Of a stretch of DNA of 6,989 nt, positions 1-6,162 are shown one piece after another (positions within the stretch are counted from its first letter, which is position 1; every line of letters starts with the position of its first letter). The notes beneath the pieces were generated by a model that was not told where the DNA came from, made no database searches, and saw only the letters and a program-made list of their open reading frames with translations. The position numbers and the translations under genes were made by a program. Source of the stretch: Candidatus Pacearchaeota archaeon (lineage in GTDB: Archaea > Nanobdellota > Nanobdellia > Pacearchaeales > GW2011-AR1); contig WJLC01000064.1 in the NCBI GenBank assembly GCA_014728745.1, forward strand, positions 1 through 6,989, read 5' to 3'.

Positions 1-21
1 GCTCAAATACACAAAACTATT

Positions 22-3000
22 TTATTCAGTATGCATCTTATACTTTATTCCTTTCCACATTTCATAGAAGTTATTTCTATAAATAATAACTATCACAATT
101 AGTATAAGCAATAATAAAATCAATGCTATCAACCATAAAAGAATTGTTCCTTCAATATCTCCAACTATAAAACTGTCTGCACTAGTTGCAATCAATCCCT
201 CATAAGTAACTTTACTATAAAATAAATAATCTCTTTTAGTTACATTTTCAGGTATATTAAATGCTCTTACAAAAGTAGCATTTCCATTAATTGTTATTGT
301 CTCATTTGCATATGCTAAAGTATTGTTCTCAAAATCCCTTATGTCATAATACAGGTCAGCTTCAACTCTGCCTAAATCTCCTATGTCTGTGATTTTAATC
401 TGAGCTACAGCATCTTGTCCTGGAGATATTACTTTATCTACCATTGTTGTCTCAACATCAAATAAAGCTTCTTTGGCCTTGACCTCAATAAACATATTTA
501 AGCTATATATTCCCTGATTACTCAATACTGTTATCTGTCCTTCATAAACATCTGGTGAATCATCTTCTTTTGCAAATATCTCCATACTAATTTCTCTGCT
601 TTCAAAAGGTTCTAATTCAATATCTAAATCCTCTTTATTTATGAACATGAACCTCTCTAACACCCCAGAGTAATCAATCTCTAGACTTAATGGTTCATCA
701 AGATTATTTTTAATTATAAATGTCTTTGTCTTTGTCTGACCCTGCCTTATCTGAACTTCTATTGGATCAGGATATGCACTCATCCATTCAAGCTCTTCTT
801 CTATAATCTCTTCTTCCTCTTCCTCTTCTTCAGCTGCTCCTCCACCTCCCCCTTCATCCTCATCTTCCTCATCTTCCTCAAGCCTACAATTGCTAGAACA
901 TCCATCTCCATTTTCAGTATTACCATCATCACATTCCTCGTTTCCTTCTACATAACCATCCCCGCAAATTGGATCACAAACATTATCAAAACCATCTCCA
1001 TCAGCATCTTTTCCTAAATTTGTTGCTCCAGGACATGAATCACACGCAAAACTTGTTAAGGTTCCTGTTCCATCATCATACCTAAAAGGAAGGTAAATTC
1101 CTTCTGTGTATCCATCAACATCAAAATCAGCTAAAGAGCAATTCCAAGTATCTCCTGCAGATGTTAAATCATTACAATTAAAGAAGACTAACTCAGATGT
1201 CTTTAAAGAGTATGATTGAGAATCAGTAGCATTAACAGTCACCCTATATAATCCATCACTTGAAATTCCACTTAAATCAGAATCAACTACGCAAACAACC
1301 TCTTGTCCATTATTTCTTAAATCAGCAGTTACATAATTACTAGAAACAAAATTCCCACTCTCATCCCAAATTGTAGCAGTGCACGAATTTGAAGTAAATG
1401 CATTATTAGCATCTGTTTCAAAAGTAGCAAGCATTGTTCCTGAATAACTATTGTATTCATCTTCAAAACTATCAAACTCATCATTACTTGAAGCCATAAA
1501 TACTCTCTTGATGTCAGCTCTCCCTATTCCAAATGTTATCTTAGGTGCAATGCTCAAACTAATTGAATCACTCTTTATTGCGCCTGCATTGCCTGTATTA
1601 TCATAAGGAGTAATGCTTACTGAATAAGTTCCAGAACTTGTAACCTTGTAATTGTTATTATTACTACTCTTGCAGTCATTTCTATACTCATCAATACTAA
1701 ATCCATTAGGACCTGTGATTTGTATTCTACATCTTCCTTCTCCTCCAGAATTACTTTGACCTCCAGAATAACCTGTGAAATTTCCAGCAATAACCTGTAT
1801 CTTATCTTGAACAGTTAATTTTCCTGTTGATGGCTCAATCTCTAAAACATCTATGCTTGGAGATTGGTTATTCACAACCTCAGTATTAAAAGACCCTGAT
1901 GCAGTATTTGTTCCTATTTCTGCAGTAGACTTAATTGTTGAACTTTCATCCAATACCCCTTTTCCAGGAATTCTAATCTGAAAGTAAAAGCTTGAGATTC
2001 CAGAACTACTAAAGGTTAGGTAACCATCACTTGCATATGTTTTATCTATTGAAAAACTATCTGGATTGCTTACAAACTCTGCATTAGAAACATCAAAAAC
2101 ATTTGTATCTATTACTTCTCCTGTTGAATAACTTCCTAAGACAATTGTGATTCCTCCTAAATCTCCTCCAGAATAACTATAAGATACATACAAATCTCCT
2201 CCTTTTCTAATAATTGTTGTAGCTGTTCCACTTATTGTAACATCTCCAGTTAAACTAAAAGAAGTATTTTCTGGAGAATGTGTTATTCCTGTTCCAGATA
2301 CAGTATTAATTCCGCATTCATCACTGCAATCAGAATCATAACAATCAATATAACTATCACCGTCATTATCATAACCATCACTACAATTTGCTGAGCCTTG
2401 CTCACTTCCACTTCCCCCATATAAACAAACCCTGCCATCAGGGCTAAAAACCTGCCCAAAGCAATCTGCATCCTCACAATCCACATTGCCATCATTATCA
2501 TCATCATAATTATTCATGCAATCTGTTTCTACAACAGGGCCATTACTTCCATTATATCCTCTTGAATCAGTTATTTGCCCATTGCAATCTGAATCAGCAG
2601 TATCAAGATTTCCATCATGATCATTGTCAATACCATCAAAGCAACTATCCCATTCAACTAATTCATTGTTTGAGCAAGGAGCACATTGCCCAAAATTTTG
2701 CCTGCAATCTAAATCATTACAATCCATTTTATCACTTCTAGAACCCGTATATGTAAACCCTATTGAATTGTAATTAAAAACATCTCCACTTGCAACAGCA
2801 TTGTCATCATTTTTATTCTCATCATCAATATTATTGCCGCAGAAATTAACAGAGCTTGTATTTTCATCTGAATCAAGCAACAAAGAAACATTTAATTCAT
2901 ATGGAAAGCATTTTTCTGTAACATCATTCGGGTTTGCAACACCCACACAATCAGAGTCAGAGCAATCAACATCTCCATCTAAATCATTATCTGCTCCATC

Positions 3001-5544
3001 AAAGCACCAGGCAGCATTTATTGATTCATCTGTTGGACAATTTGCCTTGCCTTGGCAATCATAATCATCACAATCTGAATTTTTAGAATAGGTTCCAGTT
3101 CCAAAATACTCCTCATACAATGTAGAATCCCATTCACCACCTCTTGTTGAAGCATCAGATGCTTTATTGTCATAATCATTATCAAAACCATCATCACAAG
3201 TTAGTTCAATCCCAATCTCACAAACATATCCGTTACCCATTGTCTCTCCATCACAATCTAAATCAGGATTGTAGTTTCTTCCAGAGCCATTCCATCCGCA
3301 ATCAATTCCTCCTGAAACCAATTCATTGCCAGAATAAATTCCTGAATTATCATAATAATCCCAATCATTATCAATACCATCATCACATTGATCTGCATTT
3401 TCTAAGTTATCCTCATTAACTCTGCAATGGCTTGCGCAATCATATTCTGCATGCCAATAAGTAGGAGCATTATCATTTACAGCTCCGTAATAAACATTGT
3501 TAAATTCGCAATCATAAGTCTGTAAAGCATCATTATCAAAACCATCATTGCAAGTTAATTCATGAGCCCATTCACATGTCTCTCCACTTGAACCACCAAC
3601 TGAATTATTACAATCAGGGTCCTCGCAATCAGTTAAGTTTGCTTTTCTTGTACTATGATGGTATTTTAAATTATTCCACCCTGTTCCTCCAGAATTATCT
3701 GTATTTCCTATTTTATGCGTATTGCTTGGGGAACCCTGGTCTGAGTCAGTATCAACATAATCCCAATCATTATTTATTCCATCATTGCAGGTTATCTCAG
3801 AACTTGGGCATTCCACACCATTGCCAAAACAATCAACATCATGGCAATCAGTATAATAGTAGCCTTGTAATCCATATGCATCGGTTGTATAATTGTCATT
3901 AAAGTCATTATCATAATTATCGTCGCAAGTATCCTCAGTAAGATATTCACATTGCCCTTGGCTAAAAGTGTAATCCTGCTCAGCAGTATAGCTTGGCCCA
4001 TTTGCCCCATCACAATCAATATCTGCACAATCTCTACTCCAGCTAATCCTATTTAGACTTCCAGAAAGACTATTAATATAAGTATAATCAGTGCTTATAT
4101 CTAAATCATTATTAACTGAATCAATACATAAATTATTACCATTAACTGCTAAAGAACTTTCATTTTCAAGAGTATTATTCAAACCCTCTGAATCATCAAA
4201 ATAAGCAGAAAAAGATTCTGACTCAATAGAAGTTCCATGAACTGTTTCAATCTCAAAAGAATCTTCTGCATCATAATTAGAATCAGAGGAATTTACAATT
4301 AAAACAATATCTGTAAACCCATCTGCGCAAGATGAACAATCTAAATTAATATTGCATGTATTATCTGTATACCCTGCTAAATCTCCGCAAGCATAACTAG
4401 AAGAAATTGCAGAAGGAATGCTTCCTATCAAAGATATTGAAGAAACATTTGGAAACCCTTTTATAGTATACCCATACCCATCACTTCCAGGACTTGTTTC
4501 ATAAATCCTCATCTTAAAGGAACCATCTAAATCAGTATTCAATGTGTACCAATAATTTGTTGCTCCTAAACTATCCACAACAATGTTATCATCTTCAGCT
4601 GTTGAAATTATTTTTCCTGTTATTCCTACTCTTGAAAAAATATCACTAAAAAATGCAAAACTAGAGAGGAAATTCCCTGGTATAGTATAATTCATTGAGG
4701 AATTATATCTATGAGCAAAAGTTCTACAGTCTTTATCATCATAATCAATCAAAAGATCTCCATCATTATCTTCTCCATCAAAACAAATTTCTTCAGTTTG
4801 GCTTCCTGCATAATGCTTAAAGGTCAAATATCTTGTGTAGCTTTTATAATCACTATCAATATACGGTTTTTTTAATGAACGAGTATTATTAAAAAATTTA
4901 AATGGGACAGATTCTGCAAATACTGCTTTTTGATAATCAAAAGTAGTCCATTTAAGATTCCTATGAACAAAAATAACCTCATTTAAATCATAAACATCTC
5001 TTCCACCTGCATCATATATTACAGAGCAATTATGGACCCCCCAAGGCAAATCATGGATTGAATTTTCTGTGTCTCTTTGAATGTTAGTATCATTAGAAAT
5101 TGCATATTCTAAAATGTAATTGCTATTGCTTAATGTTAGGCCAGTTTCATTAATAATTAATAAACTTCCATCAGATTGCTCTAAAACACACTCTAAAACA
5201 TCATCTGATGTTGTTGTTATGGATGAAAAATTAAATTTCAAGATATGTTGGACATTTACTAAGATATTTTGACCTGCCTGATCTCCTTCACAATAAACAT
5301 CTCCTTCTCCTGTTGTTTCATTGTATACATTATTTTCAATGCACCAATCACCTGTTCCCCCAGAACAGCATAAAGGTTCAAAAATCCCATAATTAGAAAT
5401 ATTTTCCTCTTCAGGTGAAAGGATTGTTAGACTGACTGTTGCTGTATCTTCCTCTGCAATAATAAACCCTGTAAAGCTCATTGCAAAAAACAATGTGATT
5501 AAAAAAATTGCAAAAAGACTGTAAAATAACCTCTTTCTAACCAT
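22..5544 (-). CDS. Giant membrane-anchored surface protein with Cys/Asp (putative calcium-binding) repeats and Ig-like domains
   Basis: This gene encodes 1840 residues from ATG at 5544-5542 to TAA at 24-22. The frame stays open five codons further to a TTG, but the ATG begins a proper signal peptide (MVRKR, then a hydrophobic stretch to about residue 30, with possible cleavage after the Ala of GFIIA) and fits the TATA spacing. Layout: beta-rich region (about 31-250); one Cys/Asp repeat (254-273); beta-rich region with extra Cys (about 300-470); eleven Cys/Asp repeats (473-1073); several Ig-like stretches (about 1080-1490); TSP3-like plus Cys-rich module (1501-1553); Glu/Gly linker (1556-1586); two Ig-like domains (about 1588-1796); membrane helix (1800-1821); basic-aromatic tail (1822-1840). 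I count about 30 N-x-S/T sequons. The expected topology is outside the cell with a C-terminal anchor. A role in adhesion, as a stalk or in host contact is inferred. I see no enzyme motif, and the exact family is not recognised. Confidence 0.9.
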   Translation of the reverse strand: MVRKRLFYSLFAIFLITLFFAMSFTGFIIAEEDTATVSLTILSPEEENISNYGIFEPLCCSGGTGDWCIENNVYNETTGEGDVYCEGDQAGQNILVNVQHILKFNFSSITTTSDDVLECVLEQSDGSLLIINETGLTLSNSNYILEYAISNDTNIQRDTENSIHDLPWGVHNCSVIYDAGGRDVYDLNEVIFVHRNLKWTTFDYQKAVFAESVPFKFFNNTRSLKKPYIDSDYKSYTRYLTFKHYAGSQTEEICFDGEDNDGDLLIDYDDKDCRTFAHRYNSSMNYTIPGNFLSSFAFFSDIFSRVGITGKIISTAEDDNIVVDSLGATNYWYTLNTDLDGSFKMRIYETSPGSDGYGYTIKGFPNVSSISLIGSIPSAISSSYACGDLAGYTDNTCNINLDCSSCADGFTDIVLIVNSSDSNYDAEDSFEIETVHGTSIESESFSAYFDDSEGLNNTLENESSLAVNGNNLCIDSVNNDLDISTDYTYINSLSGSLNRISWSRDCADIDCDGANGPSYTAEQDYTFSQGQCEYLTEDTCDDNYDNDFNDNYTTDAYGLQGYYYTDCHDVDCFGNGVECPSSEITCNDGINNDWDYVDTDSDQGSPSNTHKIGNTDNSGGTGWNNLKYHHSTRKANLTDCEDPDCNNSVGGSSGETCEWAHELTCNDGFDNDALQTYDCEFNNVYYGAVNDNAPTYWHAEYDCASHCRVNEDNLENADQCDDGIDNDWDYYDNSGIYSGNELVSGGIDCGWNGSGRNYNPDLDCDGETMGNGYVCEIGIELTCDDGFDNDYDNKASDASTRGGEWDSTLYEEYFGTGTYSKNSDCDDYDCQGKANCPTDESINAAWCFDGADNDLDGDVDCSDSDCVGVANPNDVTEKCFPYELNVSLLLDSDENTSSVNFCGNNIDDENKNDDNAVASGDVFNYNSIGFTYTGSRSDKMDCNDLDCRQNFGQCAPCSNNELVEWDSCFDGIDNDHDGNLDTADSDCNGQITDSRGYNGSNGPVVETDCMNNYDDDNDGNVDCEDADCFGQVFSPDGRVCLYGGSGSEQGSANCSDGYDNDGDSYIDCYDSDCSDECGINTVSGTGITHSPENTSFSLTGDVTISGTATTIIRKGGDLYVSYSYSGGDLGGITIVLGSYSTGEVIDTNVFDVSNAEFVSNPDSFSIDKTYASDGYLTFSSSGISSFYFQIRIPGKGVLDESSTIKSTAEIGTNTASGSFNTEVVNNQSPSIDVLEIEPSTGKLTVQDKIQVIAGNFTGYSGGQSNSGGEGRCRIQITGPNGFSIDEYRNDCKSSNNNNYKVTSSGTYSVSITPYDNTGNAGAIKSDSISLSIAPKITFGIGRADIKRVFMASSNDEFDSFEDEYNSYSGTMLATFETDANNAFTSNSCTATIWDESGNFVSSNYVTADLRNNGQEVVCVVDSDLSGISSDGLYRVTVNATDSQSYSLKTSELVFFNCNDLTSAGDTWNCSLADFDVDGYTEGIYLPFRYDDGTGTLTSFACDSCPGATNLGKDADGDGFDNVCDPICGDGYVEGNEECDDGNTENGDGCSSNCRLEEDEEDEDEGGGGGAAEEEEEEEEIIEEELEWMSAYPDPIEVQIRQGQTKTKTFIIKNNLDEPLSLEIDYSGVLERFMFINKEDLDIELEPFESREISMEIFAKEDDSPDVYEGQITVLSNQGIYSLNMFIEVKAKEALFDVETTMVDKVISPGQDAVAQIKITDIGDLGRVEADLYYDIRDFENNTLAYANETITINGNATFVRAFNIPENVTKRDYLFYSKVTYEGLIATSADSFIVGDIEGTILLWLIALILLLLILIVIVIIYRNNFYEMWKGIKYKMHTE
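82..783 (-). other. Membrane-proximal Ig-like pair and C-terminal membrane anchor
   Basis: Residues about 1588-1821 of the giant protein. The first domain begins near Y-P-D-P-I-E-V and has the usual pattern of G-x-T-x-x-x-x-F-I-I-K-N-N and a closing V-Y-E-G-Q-I-T-V. The second begins at A-L-F-D-V with S-P-G-Q-D and closes with V-T-Y-E-G, followed by A-T-S-A-D-S-F-I-V. The helix at 1800-1821 is made of Leu, Ile and Val, and the tail after it starts Y-R-N-N. There is no PGF-type or other sorting signal before the helix, so the protein is probably kept as a transmembrane anchor. Confidence 0.8.
787..879 (-). other. Glu-rich/Gly linker encoded by a purine-rich tract
   Basis: Residues 1556-1586 of the giant protein are almost only Glu and Asp, split by a GGGGGAA stretch. 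The segment separates the Cys-rich module from the membrane-proximal Ig-like pair and is probably a flexible, strongly negative hinge. The coding strand is an almost unbroken run of purines (GAA, GAG, GGA, GGG codons), so gain or loss of whole triplets could change linker length without breaking the frame. Confidence 0.8.
886..1044 (-). other. Thrombospondin type 3-like loop joined to a Myxococcus-type Cys-rich repeat
   Basis: Residues 1501-1553 of the giant protein. The start, C-D-S-C-P-G-A-T-N, followed by DADGDGFDNVCD (1513-1524), is the pattern of thrombospondin type 3 calcium repeats. It runs directly into CGDG at 1527-1530, then E-x-C-D-D-G-N and G-D-G-C-x-x-x-C ending at 1553, the signature of the Cys-rich repeat named after Myxococcus surface proteins. 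Both modules are known from extracellular proteins. The D-x-D-x-D-G loop very likely binds calcium. No function beyond structure can be read from it. Confidence 0.85.
2326..4128 (-). repeat. Array of eleven C-x-D-G-x-D-N-D type repeats, compact and expanded
   Basis: The core pattern is C-x-D-G-x-D-N-D, a spacer, then D-C-x-D-x-D-C, often followed by G-x-x-C. First-to-last Cys positions in the protein are 473-511, 540-572, 586-645, 665-707, 720-764, 783-830, 847-866, 902-947, 968-987, 1009-1028 and 1054-1073. Four units are the compact 20-residue form (847, 968, 1009, 1054). The other seven are 33 to 60 residues long because of inserts, mainly between the D-N-D loop and the D-C-x-D-x-D-C half. 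Units at 473, 902 and 1009 are degenerate in the first half. Asp/Asn at alternating positions suggests calcium loops, and the regular Cys suggest disulfides. The C-x-D-G-x-D-N-D element resembles the end of the MopE-type 'putative metal-binding motif'. Metal identity is inferred, not shown. Confidence 0.88.
4726..4785 (-). repeat. Isolated first Cys/Asp repeat unit
   Basis: Residues 254-273 of the giant protein form a compact 20-residue unit (CFDGEDNDGD, then a half ending DDKDC). It stands alone, about 200 residues before the main array. The middle Cys of the D-C-x-D-x-D-C half is replaced by Tyr (D-Y-D-D-K-D-C), so its disulfide pattern must differ from that of the complete units. Confidence 0.82.
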
Positions 5545-5564
5545 AAAAATACAAAACAAAATCT

Positions 5565-5582
5565 ATTTTAAATACCTTTCTT
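5565..5582 (-). promoter_or_regulatory. Probable archaeal BRE/TATA promoter of the giant surface protein
   Basis: On the minus strand a purine-rich AAGAAAGG is followed directly by TATTTAAAAT. The centre of the A/T box lies about 26-27 bases before the A of the ATG at 5544, which is the standard TATA-to-transcription-start distance in archaea. Transcription would therefore begin at or next to the start codon and give a leaderless mRNA. This agrees with the lack of any Shine-Dalgarno sequence in the T-rich stretch between box and ATG. The site lies in the 75-base gap after the preceding gene, so the giant gene can be expressed separately from the two genes upstream. Confidence 0.62.
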
Positions 5583-5619
5583 CTTAGTAGAATATACAAT
5601 GAAAAGCAATAATTTAAAA

Positions 5620-6162
5620 TTATGAATTATTACTCTTAAGAGCATCAGAAATATTTATTTTATCTTTAAATTTACCAGTAAACTTCTGCACTTTAACATG
5701 AATAACACCACTGTAAACACCCTTTTCAGTACTTTCTTTTATTTCTGTACTAAAAGGGACTAAAATATCCTCTTTAGCCCTTAAATAAGAGGCTTCAGGA
5801 TAAGCAATCAAGTCTTTTATGTCTCCTGTGACTTCAAAACTAAACCTAGTGGGAAAAGAATAATCATTTGAAATTTCCAAGCTTCTTTGCATATCCCCAC
5901 CATACTTTACCGTTCCTAAATTCAGTATTGTGTCATTTTTGCTTATATTAAAAACAGTTTCATTTCCAACCACCGTTCTAATAGGTACATCATATTTTTG
6001 CAAGTAAAAAACCTTGTTTGCATTAAAAATCAATGCAATTACAATGATGAAAAATAACAAAGCGAAAATTACAACAATCTTTGTTTTTTTGCTAAGTTCC
6101 TGTTGATTGTTCTTATCCTTGTTTTTTCCTTTTTTTCTACCTTTTTCTTTTTTTGCTGCCAT
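5620..6162 (-). CDS. Small N-terminally anchored membrane protein with one extracellular Ig-like domain
   Basis: This gene encodes 180 residues, ending in TAA at 5622-5620. I chose ATG at 6162-6160; the frame extends nine codons further to a TTG, but those codons add a hydrophobic stretch before the Lys-rich segment and have no support. Residues 1-28 are very basic (MAAKKEKGRKKGKNK), 29-47 form one membrane helix, and 48-180 are predicted outside. The outer part has four sequons (NET, NIS, NDT, NIS) and a beta-sandwich pattern at about 80-160, with L-E-I-S-N-D, S-F-E-V-T-G and G-V-Y-S-G-V-I-H-V. This pattern aligns by eye with the first membrane-proximal Ig-like domain of the giant protein downstream. 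Its start lies inside the end of the preceding gene, so translation is probably coupled to it. No Shine-Dalgarno is visible. The function is unknown; a surface accessory or partner of its neighbours is an inference. Confidence 0.87.
   Translation of the reverse strand: MAAKKEKGRKKGKNKDKNNQQELSKKTKIVVIFALLFFIIVIALIFNANKVFYLQKYDVPIRTVVGNETVFNISKNDTILNLGTVKYGGDMQRSLEISNDYSFPTRFSFEVTGDIKDLIAYPEASYLRAKEDILVPFSTEIKESTEKGVYSGVIHVKVQKFTGKFKDKINISDALKSNNS
6137..6162 (-). other. 26-base gene overlap encoding two basic peptides in two frames
   Basis: The last codons of the upstream gene (G-S-K-K-R-K-R-stop) and the first codons of the downstream gene (M-A-A-K-K-E-K-G) share the same A-rich bases, the second frame being +1 relative to the first. 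Both products place this basic segment on the cytoplasmic side of a membrane helix. The tract contains a run of seven A. The overlap points to one transcript for both genes, with restart or coupled translation at the ATG. Confidence 0.75.

Noticed and set aside
1..21. Possible terminator after the giant protein
   Set aside because: Only 21 bases remain before the window edge, with one TTTT run; too little to support a call.
22..150. Archaeosortase/exosortase or LPXTG-type sorting signal at the C-terminus
   Set aside because: No PGF, PEF or LPxTG motif precedes the membrane helix, and the 19-residue tail is longer than in such signals.
2283..2507. Short minus-strand open frame rich in Met and Ile inside the array
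   Set aside because: It is a shifted reading of the GAT/AAT-rich repeat codons; the composition (strings of Met, Ile, Val) is an artefact and the true frame continues through it.
2801..3902. Plus-strand open frames opposite the array (2801-3064, 3144-3419, 3576-3902)
   Set aside because: They are antisense shadows. Their His/Asn/Gln/Ser-rich products come from ATC/CAT/AAT triplets opposite Asp and Asn codons.
3792..4028. Second short minus-strand open frame inside the array
   Set aside because: It is again a frame-shifted shadow of the repeat codons, with no start signal and an unlikely Ile/Met-rich composition.
2326..4128. Possible CRISPR array because of repeated ~30-base segments
   Set aside because: The repeats are irregular in spacing, diverge in codon-wise fashion, and lie within one open reading frame that translates to a clear Cys/Asp protein repeat.
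5545..5559. Upstream start of the giant protein at a TTG (five extra residues)
   Set aside because: TTG adds five residues (M-F-C-I-F) ahead of the basic n-region and would lie too close to the TATA-like box for a normal transcript; the ATG at 5544 gives a standard signal peptide and the expected spacing.
5583..5619. Possible T-rich terminator after the 180-residue protein
   Set aside because: Only short T-runs (TTTT) are present in generally A/T-rich sequence; there is no hairpin and no clear poly-T tract to distinguish it from background.
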